From Promethearchaeota archaeon (GTDB lineage Archaea; Asgardarchaeota; Lokiarchaeia; Sigynarchaeales; SOKP01), in contig JAEOTL010000133.1 in the NCBI GenBank assembly GCA_016839845.1, forward strand, positions 1 to 22,041: DNA of 22,041 nt, read 5' to 3'. Positions 1-7,958 of the stretch are shown here, piece by piece. The position numbers were made by a program, and so were the translations under genes. The notes under the pieces are model-generated. The model was not told the origin of the DNA. It worked only from the letters and a program-made list of their open reading frames with translations, and searched no databases. Within the stretch, counting starts at the first letter, position 1, and every line of letters starts with the position of its first letter.

Positions 1-914
1 GCCCTTTTATCTATGACAAATCCAATATCACAATAATTCGACCCCTTAACCCATTTAGTTTCAGGGAGAACACCCTTTTGTGTTAAGCGGATGAAATATT
101 CATTATTATAATACTTCTCGTAAACATACTTAATTTCATCATATTTGTAGGGTTTGTTAAGGATCCCATAACCCGTAGCTAAGATTCCTCTATTCATTGG
201 AACAAGGTGTGCTGTAAAAGTTATGGATGCATTAAATCCACATACCTCATTTAGAAACAGCTCGATCTCTGGTGTATGTCGATGGGATGTCACATTATAG
301 GCTTTAATAGATTCGTTGCATTCAGTGTAATGTGTAGGAAGGTTTAAAGATCTTCCCGCACCAGAGACCCCTGATTTCGCATCAATTATTATGTTTTCCT
401 TTTCAATAATTCCTTCTTTGATAAGAGGTAATAAACCTAATAAGATACTCGTTGGATAGCAACCAGGGTTCGCCACCATTCTTGAATTTATTATTTTATT
501 TCGGTTCCATTCACAAAGACCGTAAATTGCACTATTTAACAAGTCTTTATTATTATGTTCAATATTATACCACTCCTCATATACATCCGCGTTTTTTAAC
601 CGGAAATCAGCACTAAGATCTATTATTTTTACGGTATTTAAAAGGGAGTTTGTTAATAGTTTAGAGGTTTCTCCATGAGGCAATGCTAAAAAAAGTACAT
701 CAAGTTGGGCCCCAATCGATTTAAAATCAATTTCCTGGCATTTCATTTCACAAATTTTTCTGAAATTCTCATATATTGAAGTATATTCTTGGTTATTATG
801 ATTTTTAGAGGAGAGAACTTTAATTTCTACTTCAGGGTGATGATATAGGATTCTCACTAATTCTGATCCTACATAACCCGTTGCTCCCATTATTCCTGCT
901 TTTATCATGCCCAT
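1..914 (-). CDS. argC: N-acetyl-gamma-glutamyl-phosphate reductase, 3' end cut off
   Basis: ArgC reduces N-acetylglutamyl phosphate to the semialdehyde with NADPH, the third step of ornithine synthesis. The protein begins with MIKAGIMGATGYVGSEL, a Rossmann fold with the GATGYVG dinucleotide loop. It carries NPGCYPTSILLGL, in which Cys152 is the expected nucleophile (codon at 459-461). The readable end, TKWVKGSNYCDIGFVIDKR, matches the family close to its C-terminus. About 304 codons are present, so roughly 30-40 residues lie beyond the left edge. The start is ATG at 914, with ATG at 908 as an in-frame alternative; AAAGAG just upstream of 914 may be a weak ribosome site. It follows argD by 9 bases and is the last visible gene of the argJBDC operon. 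A LysY-type role with the LysW carrier is possible in archaea, but no lysW is seen here. Confidence 0.95.
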   Translation of the reverse strand, partial: MGMIKAGIMGATGYVGSELVRILYHHPEVEIKVLSSKNHNNQEYTSIYENFRKICEMKCQEIDFKSIGAQLDVLFLALPHGETSKLLTNSLLNTVKIIDLSADFRLKNADVYEEWYNIEHNNKDLLNSAIYGLCEWNRNKIINSRMVANPGCYPTSILLGLLPLIKEGIIEKENIIIDAKSGVSGAGRSLNLPTHYTECNESIKAYNVTSHRHTPEIELFLNEVCGFNASITFTAHLVPMNRGILATGYGILNKPYKYDEIKYVYEKYYNNEYFIRLTQKGVLPETKWVKGSNYCDIGFVIDKR

Positions 915-923
915 AAACTCTTT

Positions 924-2117
924 TTAGTTATTAACGTGGTCTAATACATCTTCTAAAATAGCCAACCCTTCATCAATTTCTTCCTTATTAATAATCAGTG
1001 GTGGTACGAATCTGATAACATTTTCTCCCGCCCCTAATATCAGTAACCCCTTTTCCATGGACTCACCAACGATATCTTTAACGGGACAATTCAGTTCGAT
1101 TCCAAGCATCAATCCATAACCCCTTACGTCCTTGATTATTTCATATCTTTTCTGCATTCCAATTAATTTCTCTCTGAAATAGTCACCTTGCTTTTGTACA
1201 TTCTCAAGCACCCCCTCATATAACAGTTTATTAATTACTACTTTACCCGCTGTACACGCTAAATAATTACCCCCGAATGTAGAAGCATGGTCTCCCGGTT
1301 GAAAAGCATCAGCTTTACTTTGGATTGCCATCATGGCCCCAATTGGAAATCCTCCACCCAATCCCTTTGCTAATGAGACAACATCTGGTTTTATGTCAAA
1401 TATTTGATAAGCAAAAAGTTCTCCAGTCCTTCCTATTCCACATTGCACTTCATCAAAAATAAGGACGATCTTATTTTTATCACAAAGAGCTCTTACTTGT
1501 TGTAAATAATTCTTCTCGGCGGGATTGATACCTCCCTCTCCTTGAACGGGTTCAATAATAATCGCACAAGTGTTTTTATTGACCTTTTTCTCAAGATCCT
1601 CAAAGTTATTAAACTCGACATAGGAAAATCCTGGTAAGAGGGGATCATATCCTTTTTGATATTTTGTTTGCCCCGTTGCCGTTACTGTAGCCATCGTCCT
1701 CCCGTGAAACGATTTTTTCATTGTGATGATCTCAGTACAATGTTCCCCATGAATCTTCTTTCCATATTTCTTGCTTAACTTTATCGCAGCTTCTACTGCT
1801 TCTGCTCCACTATTACAATAGAAAATCTTATCAAAACAGCTATTTTCAACTAACAATTCCCCTAATTCGATTGAAGGTGGCATCCAATACAAGTTTGAAC
1901 AGTGCTGTAATTTTGTTAACTGTGCTGAGATTTCTTTAACGTAATCAGAATTGTTATAACCAAGCGCATTTACGGCAATTCCAGCTACAAAATCCATATA
2001 TTTTTTTCCTTCGCTATCCCAAAGATGTACTCCCTCTCCTTTTTCTAAAACAATAGGAAACTGGCTATAGGTATTCATTATAACCTTATTTCCCCTCTCA
2101 ATCCATTCATTAACCAT
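924..2117 (-). CDS. argD: Acetylornithine aminotransferase
   Basis: This PLP enzyme transfers an amino group from glutamate to N-acetylglutamate semialdehyde, giving N-acetylornithine. It belongs to the class III aminotransferases. Visible motifs, numbered from the upstream TTG, are SGAEA near 106-110 (cofactor phosphate binding), FDEVQCGIGRTG near 224-235 with the PLP-contacting Asp225, and SLAKGLGGGFPIG with Schiff-base Lys254. Length (397 residues) is normal for the family. I take ATG at 2117 as the start because AGG lies a few bases upstream; TTG at 2126 would add only three residues. The gene sits 36 bases after argB and 9 bases before argC. Related transaminases acting on succinylornithine, LysW-lysine or 4-aminobutyrate cannot be excluded from sequence alone, but the arg neighbours favour ArgD. 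Confidence 0.95.
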   Translation of the reverse strand: MVNEWIERGNKVIMNTYSQFPIVLEKGEGVHLWDSEGKKYMDFVAGIAVNALGYNNSDYVKEISAQLTKLQHCSNLYWMPPSIELGELLVENSCFDKIFYCNSGAEAVEAAIKLSKKYGKKIHGEHCTEIITMKKSFHGRTMATVTATGQTKYQKGYDPLLPGFSYVEFNNFEDLEKKVNKNTCAIIIEPVQGEGGINPAEKNYLQQVRALCDKNKIVLIFDEVQCGIGRTGELFAYQIFDIKPDVVSLAKGLGGGFPIGAMMAIQSKADAFQPGDHASTFGGNYLACTAGKVVINKLLYEGVLENVQKQGDYFREKLIGMQKRYEIIKDVRGYGLMLGIELNCPVKDIVGESMEKGLLILGAGENVIRFVPPLIINKEEIDEGLAILEDVLDHVNN

Positions 2118-2153
2118 ATAATTCAACCTATTTTTTTTACAAATTCTTATGTA

Positions 2154-3014
2154 TTAATTGTTAAACATAGTACCAATCCCATGAGGGGTAAGTATCTCCA
2201 ATAATAAACTGTGCTCAATCCTTCCGTCAATAATATGAACACTTTTTACCCCACTTTGAATTGCATCTACACAACACTTTACTTTCGGAATCATTCCATC
2301 AGAAATCACTCCATTTTTTATAAACTCTTGAGCTTGATCCAGATTCATTTCGCTTATTAAAGATTTACTATCTTTTACATCACGAAGTACTCCTAATACG
2401 TCCGTTAAATAAATTAATTTTTCGGCATTTAATGCTTTGGAAATTGCCAACGCAACATCATCAGCGTTTATATTATATGTAGTCCCCAAATTATCCTTAC
2501 CAATTGGGGCAATCACAGGAATAGTGGAATTTTTCACTATTTCTTGTAAAAGCTTTATATTAACATCAACTACTTCACCCACAAAACCGATATCTTCCCC
2601 ATCAATGGTTTTCTTCTGAGCTTGCAATAAATTTCCATCTTTCCCCGATAACCCTATAGCATCAACACCCTGTATTTGTATATTATTAACAATATCTTTA
2701 TTTACTTTCCCCGCTAATACCATTTCAACGATTTCCATGGTTTCCTCATCTGTAACTCTGAATCCCTTGAAAAATTTAGGTTTAATATCTAATTTTTTTA
2801 ACATTTTATTTATTGAGGGTCCTCCTCCATGAACTATTATGATGTTCATACCCACCAAGTTCATAAACACAATATCTTCTATAAAACTTCTTTTAAGTTT
2901 AGGATCCTTCATAGCACTCCCCCCGTATTTTATGATAATCGTCTTACCAAAAAATTGCTTTATGTATTGGAGAGCGTCAATCAAGATTCTAGCTTCTCCA
3001 ATCTTTTCTTTCAT
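2154..3014 (-). CDS. argB: Acetylglutamate kinase
   Basis: ArgB phosphorylates N-acetylglutamate with ATP. The protein is an amino acid kinase fold with KYGGSAM at about 29-35 (phosphate binding), HGGGP at 62-66 (acetylglutamate site), and FRVTDEETMEIVEMVLAGKVN following. The frame is open to 3065, but that would overlap the argJ stop by 38 bases. ATG at 3014 is preceded by AGGTGG at a good distance, giving 286 residues, the usual length, and a 13-base gap after argJ. The residues before the kinase core (EARILIDALQYIKQF) look like the N-terminal helix typical of arginine-inhibited hexameric kinases. Because ArgJ makes the pathway cyclic, this kinase would be the expected feedback point; that is inference from family knowledge. 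Confidence 0.95.
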   Translation of the reverse strand: MKEKIGEARILIDALQYIKQFFGKTIIIKYGGSAMKDPKLKRSFIEDIVFMNLVGMNIIIVHGGGPSINKMLKKLDIKPKFFKGFRVTDEETMEIVEMVLAGKVNKDIVNNIQIQGVDAIGLSGKDGNLLQAQKKTIDGEDIGFVGEVVDVNIKLLQEIVKNSTIPVIAPIGKDNLGTTYNINADDVALAISKALNAEKLIYLTDVLGVLRDVKDSKSLISEMNLDQAQEFIKNGVISDGMIPKVKCCVDAIQSGVKSVHIIDGRIEHSLLLEILTPHGIGTMFNN

Positions 3015-3027
3015 AGAAAACCACCTT

Positions 3028-4305
3028 TTATGTCCTATAACTTCCATTAATTCGTACATAATCATAACTTAAATCACATCCCCATGCAATTGCTTCACCT
3101 ATTCCCTCCTTCAATATTGCCTCAACTGTGATTTCTTTTTTCTTAAGTATATTCTTGGCTAAGATTTCATCAAATTGAAGTGGTGTACCTTCTTGCATGA
3201 GCTCAATTGAATGAGCTCCATTGAATAATTTAATTGAAACTTTTGAAGGATCAAATTTTGCTCCAGAATACCCCATAGCAGCAACTATTCTACCCCAATT
3301 TGCATCTTCCCCAAAAAATGCAGTTTTGACCAAATTAGACGTAATAATAGATTTACATAAAATTTTTGCTTCACTTTTTGAGGTTGCCCCTTTCACATGA
3401 ACTGTAATAAATTTACTCGCGCCTTCCCCGTCCTTTACAATTTCTTTCGCTAAATGGGTATTGACTTGATGTAAGGCCTGTTTGAATATGAGATATTCGT
3501 CATTTTCTTCCTTAATTTTTTTATTTTCACTCATGGCATTAGCTAAAATAATAACGCTATCATTTGTACTCGTGTCTCCATCCACGGAGATCATATTATA
3601 CGATTCATCAACACTTTCTTTAAACGCTTTATCCAGTAAATCTCTAGAAATGTTAATATCTGTAGTGATAAAAGCGAGCATCGTTGCCATATTAGGATGA
3701 ATCATACCCGAACCCTTAGCCATGCCCCCAATTCTAATTTTCTTTCCATCAATAGAAAATTCAACTGAAATTTCTTTGGGAAGTGTATCTGTTGTCATAA
3801 TTGCTTCTGCTGCCAAACTCGCATCCCTACTTGAATTTCCTAATTTCTGGTACGTGTTCTTAATCCCATCAGTTACAATATCAATTGGAAGGGGAACTCC
3901 TATTACTCCTGTGGACGCCACAAGAACTTGATCTTCATGCAATTCCATGTAAGATGCCAACTCAGCTGCCATTAGTTTGGTATGTTCTATCCCAATTTCT
4001 CCCGTACAAGCATTTGCATTTCCACTATTAATAACTATTGCTTGGATCTGATTTTGATTTTGAATGAGGCTCTGATCCCATAGAACGGGTGCGGCTTTAA
4101 CTACATTCCTCGTAAAAACACCACTAGCGATAGCTGGAACTTCACTATAGACTATTGCTAAGTCTTTCTTGTTGTCTTTGATCCCAATATGATTACCTAT
4201 AGCATGGAATCCTTTTGGACTTGTAATTCCTCCTTTAACTTTGCTTATCTCTACATTCTGTGCTGCCATTTCTTTTACACCATTAATAATTTTATCATAA
4301 TTCAT
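3028..4305 (-). CDS. argJ: Bifunctional ornithine/glutamate N-acetyltransferase ArgJ
   Basis: ArgJ moves the acetyl group from N-acetylornithine to glutamate, which recycles it and releases ornithine; some members also use acetyl-CoA. The precursor cleaves itself before a conserved threonine. Here the motif KGSGMIHPNMATMLAF places that residue at Thr208, so two chains of about 207 and 218 residues are expected. SGNANACTG near 94-102 and ASTGVIG near 130-136 are family signatures, and the protein ends with WGCDLSYDYVRIN in the usual place. Length (425) is slightly above normal because of about 20 extra residues at the N-terminus. It is the first gene of argJBDC, and a TATA-like box about 28 bases upstream of its ATG suggests a leaderless or nearly leaderless message. 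Confidence 0.96.
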   Translation of the reverse strand: MNYDKIINGVKEMAAQNVEISKVKGGITSPKGFHAIGNHIGIKDNKKDLAIVYSEVPAIASGVFTRNVVKAAPVLWDQSLIQNQNQIQAIVINSGNANACTGEIGIEHTKLMAAELASYMELHEDQVLVASTGVIGVPLPIDIVTDGIKNTYQKLGNSSRDASLAAEAIMTTDTLPKEISVEFSIDGKKIRIGGMAKGSGMIHPNMATMLAFITTDINISRDLLDKAFKESVDESYNMISVDGDTSTNDSVIILANAMSENKKIKEENDEYLIFKQALHQVNTHLAKEIVKDGEGASKFITVHVKGATSKSEAKILCKSIITSNLVKTAFFGEDANWGRIVAAMGYSGAKFDPSKVSIKLFNGAHSIELMQEGTPLQFDEILAKNILKKKEITVEAILKEGIGEAIAWGCDLSYDYVRINGSYRT

Positions 4306-4327
4306 TCTATTAAAAAAATAATAAAAA

Positions 4328-4338
4328 TAAAATATATT
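4328..4338 (-). promoter_or_regulatory. TATA-like box for argJBDC
   Basis: Read on the minus strand, the stretch contains AATATATTTTA centred about 28 bases before the argJ ATG. This is the spacing expected of an archaeal TATA box for a message starting at or near the start codon. The whole area is A+T-rich, so other placements are possible. Confidence 0.4.
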
Positions 4339-4394
4339 GAAGAAGAGAAGAAAGAAGAATATTGCTTCAATTCTTATTTTTACTATAAATTAAA

Positions 4395-4428
4395 GACGGC
4401 GACGGGCCGGTCTCGGATTGTGCGGTGC
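4395..4428. other. GC-rich island, possible structured RNA
   Basis: By hand count 25 of 34 bases are G or C, against roughly 25-35% in the surrounding DNA. On the plus strand GACGGC at 4395-4400 can pair with GCC-G-GTC up to 4412, giving a six-pair stem with one bulged G and a five-base loop. In A+T-rich genomes such islands in gaps are often structured RNAs. It lies upstream of the inferred argJ TATA box, so it need not be part of the arg leader. Strand and function are unknown. Confidence 0.3.
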
Positions 4429-4503
4429 TTTTGGAAATTGTTTATTAATCAGATGAGAGTTAAATGAGATCAACCTTCAAAACACCAGCAATAATATTTA
4501 GTT

Positions 4504-4549
4504 ATATATAAATTAAACAATTTTTAATATATAAATTAAACGATTTTTA
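4504..4549. repeat. Two tandem 23-base units
   Basis: The unit ATATATAAATTAAAC(A/G)ATTTTTA occurs twice in direct succession at 4504-4526 and 4527-4549, differing at one base. It is entirely outside genes. It could be a pair of regulator sites or a simple duplication. Confidence 0.8.
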
Positions 4550-4566
4550 ATATTTTTACTTATTTC

Positions 4567-4592
4567 TAAAAAACGCGAGTAAAAAATACGAG
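4567..4592. repeat. Two tandem 13-base units
   Basis: TAAAAAACGCGAG at 4567-4579 is followed directly by TAAAAAATACGAG at 4580-4592, with 11 of 13 bases identical. It lies 17 bases after the 23-base tandem repeat, so two independent duplications sit side by side. Confidence 0.65.
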
Positions 4593-4594
4593 AT

Positions 4595-4613
4595 TATTGA
4601 AAATCTTTCAATA
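4595..4613. repeat. Inverted repeat with 8-base arms
   Basis: TATTGAAA and TTTCAATA form perfect arms around a three-base centre (ATC). It could be a dimeric regulator site or a hairpin about 95 bases downstream of the argH stop. No T-run follows on either strand, so a terminator role is weakly supported. Confidence 0.5.
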
Positions 4614-4705
4614 TAAACCACTAAGTTTTTATAAAAGTGAAATGATTGGTAAACGTTGTTTAATTAAAATATTATTTTAGGAGCAAACGTTTAATAAAAT
4701 CCTTA

Positions 4706-6190
4706 TTAAGATTGTAGTTCACTAATGATTTTCTCCCTGAGAGCCTTAGATTTTTCAATTTTTTCTGTTCTTTTTAGATATAGTTTGTATAATGCTTTTC
4801 TATTGTTATTTAACTCTTCAATGTAATTTTGAATTTCAGCACTCGCTGGAGATCCTTGACTTACTCTTTTTTCTAAGCATAAATCGAGATTTGTTAGTGT
4901 ATGAAGTAGATCGTCTGATATAGTAATTTTTTTGTTAAGAATTTTAAAAATTAAACTCTCAATTTTATCTTTATTGAATATATCTTCTGGCTTTATTGAA
5001 CTTTGAACCAATTGTGCAACCATATTATGTGATTGTCTAAAAGGAATACTATATTCTTGGACAAGAACTTCAGCTAGATCTAAAGCTCGGGTAAAACTTT
5101 CATTGACAACTCTTTTCATATTCTCTTTATTCACCTTTAAGGTAGAAAAGATACCATTAAACATATCTGTTATCGAATGTATTTGTTCAAATGAGTTTTT
5201 CAACAATATTTTTAAATCCTGAAAATCCCGGAAGTAACCTGTTGGAATTCCTTTAGTTATCAGGGCACTACCAAACAAATTTGAAATTATTTTAGAACTT
5301 CTACTTCTTATTAATTCAATTGTATCAGGATTTTTTTTCTGGGGCATAACACTCGAAACTGAACAATATTTATCATCTAATTCTATAAAATTAAATTCTT
5401 TTGTAGTCCAGAGTATTAAATCTTCTGCAATTCTCGAGAATTGAATTGCCATAACAGATAGAGCCATCAAAGTTTCATAAATATAATCTCTCGAACTGAT
5501 TGCATCAATTGAGTTATAAATCAATCCATCAAATCCCAGTAATTCTGAGGTTCTGTATCTATTTATGTTAATACTAGTTCCCCCTATGGCACATGCTCCA
5601 AGTGGATTTTTATTAACTCTTCGGTAAATCTCTTCTATCCTTTCTAGAGATCTTAAGATTTGGGCAAGATAATTATTAAGATAATGAGAAAAAACACCTA
5701 ATTGACCGCGTTGTAAATGAGTGTACAATGGGATAAAGGAGTCAATGTTTTCTTTAGAAAGATTTATTAAAACCTCAAAAAACGCAAACATTTCATTAGA
5801 AATTTTATTTAATTCTTTCCTGATTTTTAACCTTAAATCGACAGCGATTTGATCATTTCTCGATCTACCTGTATGTACTTTCCCCCCAATTTCAACACCA
5901 ATTTTTTTAATAACACTATTTTCTATAAAAGGATGGATATCTTCAAAGTCTTCGTTTACTTCGATTTTTTTCTTTGCTATCTGTTCCTTAAGGTTTCCAA
6001 GGGCAATCAATATCTTTCGAATTTCATCCCTATTGAGCACCTTTTGTTCAAATAACATGATATCATGAACTTCAGTCCCAATAATATCTTCTTCAACAAT
6101 CCATAAATCTTCATTTAGAGACGAAAGGAACTCAAGTGCTTTATCATCAAGAGGAGATTTTAAACCAGATCTATACAAATTTTTTCCCAT
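4706..6190 (-). CDS. argH: Argininosuccinate lyase
   Basis: ArgH splits argininosuccinate into arginine and fumarate, the final step of arginine synthesis. It belongs to the fumarase/aspartase superfamily. Visible motifs are HTGRSRNDQ near 106-114, THLQRGQ near 157-163 with the acid His158, and the flexible signature loop SSVMPQKKNPD at 279-289 containing the catalytic serine. Length is 494, a little above the usual 450-480, with the extra residues spread through the helical C-terminal part. ATG at 6190 is preceded by AAGGT. The gene is its own unit, 400 bases upstream of argJ on the same strand, and its partner argG is not in the window. Sampled lines have about 25-33% G+C, lower than argD or the ABC genes, so it may have a separate history. 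Confidence 0.95.
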   Translation of the reverse strand: MGKNLYRSGLKSPLDDKALEFLSSLNEDLWIVEEDIIGTEVHDIMLFEQKVLNRDEIRKILIALGNLKEQIAKKKIEVNEDFEDIHPFIENSVIKKIGVEIGGKVHTGRSRNDQIAVDLRLKIRKELNKISNEMFAFFEVLINLSKENIDSFIPLYTHLQRGQLGVFSHYLNNYLAQILRSLERIEEIYRRVNKNPLGACAIGGTSININRYRTSELLGFDGLIYNSIDAISSRDYIYETLMALSVMAIQFSRIAEDLILWTTKEFNFIELDDKYCSVSSVMPQKKNPDTIELIRSRSSKIISNLFGSALITKGIPTGYFRDFQDLKILLKNSFEQIHSITDMFNGIFSTLKVNKENMKRVVNESFTRALDLAEVLVQEYSIPFRQSHNMVAQLVQSSIKPEDIFNKDKIESLIFKILNKKITISDDLLHTLTNLDLCLEKRVSQGSPASAEIQNYIEELNNNRKALYKLYLKRTEKIEKSKALREKIISELQS

Positions 6191-6242
6191 TTTAATACCT
6201 TAACATCTTGTATTGATTTATTAAAATAGTAGTTTTTCTTTG

Positions 6243-6255
6243 CTATAATTTTTAA
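6243..6255 (-). promoter_or_regulatory. TATA-like box for argH
   Basis: On the minus strand the sequence reads CTTAAAAATTATAG, which contains a TATA-like core about 55-60 bases upstream of the argH ATG. A start of transcription near 6220 would leave a leader of about 30 bases that includes the AAGGT ribosome site. Confidence 0.35.
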
Positions 6256-6271
6256 GGTTTCAATGAAAAAG

Positions 6272-6295
6272 TGTAATCAAAAACTTTTGATTACA
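6272..6295. promoter_or_regulatory. 24-base palindrome, probable operator
   Basis: TGTAATCAAAA and TTTTGATTACA are perfect 11-base inverted arms separated by AC. It lies in the 261-base gap between divergent argH and the amino acid transporter, just upstream of the argH TATA-like box and about 60 bases upstream of the transporter TATA-like box. The placement suits a dimeric regulator, for example of the Lrp/AsnC type, acting on both units. The regulator is not identified. Confidence 0.6.
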
Positions 6296-6353
6296 ATTTC
6301 GGGAAGCCAACAAAACTAAGATAATCTTTATTATAAACACATAGATAGAAATC

Positions 6354-6361
6354 TTTATAAA
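6354..6361 (+). promoter_or_regulatory. TATA box for the ABC transporter operon
   Basis: TTTATAAA is a close match to the archaeal TATA consensus. Transcription would begin near 6383, leaving a leader of about 70 bases that holds the GAGGT ribosome site ahead of ATG 6452. A second TATA-like site at 6415-6422 is too close, because it would remove that ribosome site. Confidence 0.45.
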
Positions 6362-6451
6362 TGAATTATTGAAATATAACTATGAATTTATCCAAAAACT
6401 ATATAGAATTTATGGTATAAAAAATTAAAAAAAAAATGAGGTAATAATAGA

Positions 6452-7258
6452 ATGAAAAGAGAAATGGCAGTATTGGGGATGGTGGTTTGTTTAGCGGGAG
6501 GATTCTTAGCTGGTTGGTTTATCCCTCCACTTTTTGAACCCGCAAGCGGTGATTTAATTAGCAGGATCCAATCTCGAGGAGAATTACGGGTTGGAACTAG
6601 TACTGATTATCCCCCCTTCGAATTTGATAACATAACTTCAGGTGAGATTGAAGGCTTTGATGTTGATGTAAGTCGATTGATTGCTGATGAAATTGGTGTT
6701 AGCCTTGAAATGGTGAACATGGACTTTGACGCTTTAATTGGAGCATGTGCAGCGGGCACAATCGATATGATTGCAGCAGCAATGACATACGATCCTTCGT
6801 CCGAAACTGGACAAGAACGCGCAAAACAGCTTGCACCCTCTGTACCCTATGTAACCGTTTCACAAGTCGTCATCGTAACGGGTTCTTCGGGCCTTACTAT
6901 TAATAATTTAACGGATCTTGTTGGATTAGATGTTGGTTGTCAATCAGGCACTGTAATGGAGGCTGAGTTGGCAGGTATACCTGGCATGACTTATACGTCA
7001 TTTGCTAGTGCTCTTGTGCTGATTCAAGATTTGGTTAGTGGTACTGGTATCGATGCAGCATATATAGACGAGCCAGTTTTTACATCTTGGAACCAAACAT
7101 ACGACCTTAAGGTCATCTTAACCACCGGAACTGATCCATTATCCCTATGGTGCAGACACGAGGACCCAGATCTACTATACACGATCAACACAGTCATCCT
7201 TACTGGGTATGAGCCAAATGGAACGATCTATGAACTATTAGACAAGTGGTTTGGATGA
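6452..7258 (+). CDS. Polar amino acid ABC transporter, substrate-binding protein
   Basis: The extracellular ligand-binding component of an amino acid importer (SBP_bac_3 / type II periplasmic binding fold). Residues 5-25 form one hydrophobic segment and no lipobox cysteine follows it, so it is probably a membrane-anchored protein rather than a lipoprotein. The mature domain starts at about 35. LRVGTSTDYPPFEF near 45-58 and GFDVDVSRLIADEIG near 68-82 are the family hallmarks for polar amino acid binders. Length 268 is typical. ATG at 6452 is preceded by GAGGT eight bases upstream. It overlaps the next gene through ATGA. The amino acid bound cannot be read from the sequence; the adjacent arginine genes make arginine or a precursor possible. 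Sampled lines here are 47-50% G+C. Confidence 0.93.
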   Translation: MKREMAVLGMVVCLAGGFLAGWFIPPLFEPASGDLISRIQSRGELRVGTSTDYPPFEFDNITSGEIEGFDVDVSRLIADEIGVSLEMVNMDFDALIGACAAGTIDMIAAAMTYDPSSETGQERAKQLAPSVPYVTVSQVVIVTGSSGLTINNLTDLVGLDVGCQSGTVMEAELAGIPGMTYTSFASALVLIQDLVSGTGIDAAYIDEPVFTSWNQTYDLKVILTTGTDPLSLWCRHEDPDLLYTINTVILTGYEPNGTIYELLDKWFG

Positions 7259-7941
7259 CTGATCTACCAACCATCCCCGAAATTATTTTTTATATTTTGG
7301 GGAGAGGTTTGTATAATACCTTAATCTTAACTGCTTTAGGTCTAATGATTGGGTTTATATTGGGTATGATACTCGCACTTATGCGCGTATATGGAGCTAA
7401 GGAATTGACATGGTTCTCAATTGGTTATGAAAAGTTGTTTCGTGGAATCCCTCTTATAGTACTAATCTACGTTTTTGCTTTCGGATTGCCAGAAATTTTC
7501 TGGTATGCTGATCCCCTTGAATTAAGACTTGGTAGCGTAGTTTTAGCGCTGTCTCTTCGTAGTGCTGCTTACCAATCTCAAATCTTTCGTGGAGCAATTT
7601 TATCAGTGACCCCGGGGCAAATGGAGGCTGCTCGTGCAATAGGCATGAAAGGATCCCAATCTTTTCGATATGTTGTAATGCCACAAGCCCTACGGTTAGC
7701 TGTGCCTAGCTGGTCTAATGAATATGCTGTTGTCATTAAAGATTCATCTTTCGCTTCCGCTATTGGAGTTATTGAGATGTCTCAAGCAGCCTATTTAGTC
7801 TCTGTAAATTTTCACGAGGTTTGGGCTCTTTCATATTTAATTCTTGCTATAATTTATTTATGCTTTACATATCCTATGACAAGAATATTTGGTGAACGAC
7901 AGGCCAGAAAGCTGAAGAAGTTTGGAATGGGAGGTGGTTAG
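7255..7941 (+). CDS. Polar amino acid ABC transporter permease (first)
   Basis: An inner membrane-spanning subunit of the HisM/GlnP type. The EAA loop that contacts the ATPase is visible at about 124-151 (EAARAIGMKGSQSFRYVVMP, then QALRLAVP). Several hydrophobic helices surround it, for example at about 20-43 and 66-83. I start it at ATG 7255, which overlaps the stop of the binding protein as ATGA, typical of translational coupling; GTG 7246 would add three residues. Length is 228, normal for the family. It is followed after 17 bases by the ATPase gene. A second, different permease follows the ATPase, so the transporter channel is probably a heterodimer of the two. Confidence 0.93.
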   Translation: MTDLPTIPEIIFYILGRGLYNTLILTALGLMIGFILGMILALMRVYGAKELTWFSIGYEKLFRGIPLIVLIYVFAFGLPEIFWYADPLELRLGSVVLALSLRSAAYQSQIFRGAILSVTPGQMEAARAIGMKGSQSFRYVVMPQALRLAVPSWSNEYAVVIKDSSFASAIGVIEMSQAAYLVSVNFHEVWALSYLILAIIYLCFTYPMTRIFGERQARKLKKFGMGGG

Positions 7942-7958
7942 AGATAAAGGAAGTTGTT

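Larger units (their letters stand above)
4306..4705. other. 400-base gene-free stretch between argJ and argH
   Basis: No convincing protein gene is present on either strand. The stretch holds the argJ promoter, a GC-rich island at 4395-4428, two tandem repeats (4504-4549 and 4567-4592), an inverted repeat at 4595-4613 and two smaller symmetric sites at 4650-4662 (TAAAC, GTT, GTTTA) and 4685-4692 (AAACGTTT). Such density of repeats is absent from the other gaps. It could include an operator cluster for argJBDC, the 3' end of the argH message, or an unrecognised small RNA. Confidence 0.6.

Noticed and set aside
2437..3072. Three plus-strand frames opposite argB
   Set aside because: All lie antisense to argB, whose motifs, ribosome site and neighbours are clear.
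1..4305. Lysine synthesis by the LysW route rather than arginine synthesis
   Set aside because: ArgJ is present with argH close by, and no LysW or LysX gene is visible, so acetylated arginine intermediates are the simpler reading.
4189..4467. Open frame of 92 codons on the plus strand across the argJ start and the GC-rich island
   Set aside because: Half of it is antisense to argJ, its composition is low-complexity, and no ribosome site or family motif is visible.
4395..4490. tRNA or C/D box guide RNA at the GC-rich island
   Set aside because: No cloverleaf, T-loop or CCA-adjacent stem could be drawn, and no proper RTGATGA and CTGA pair was found on either strand.
4624..4640. TATA-like TTTTTATAAAAG as a promoter toward argH on the plus strand
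   Set aside because: It is nearly symmetric and would only drive antisense RNA through argH; no gene follows on the plus strand.
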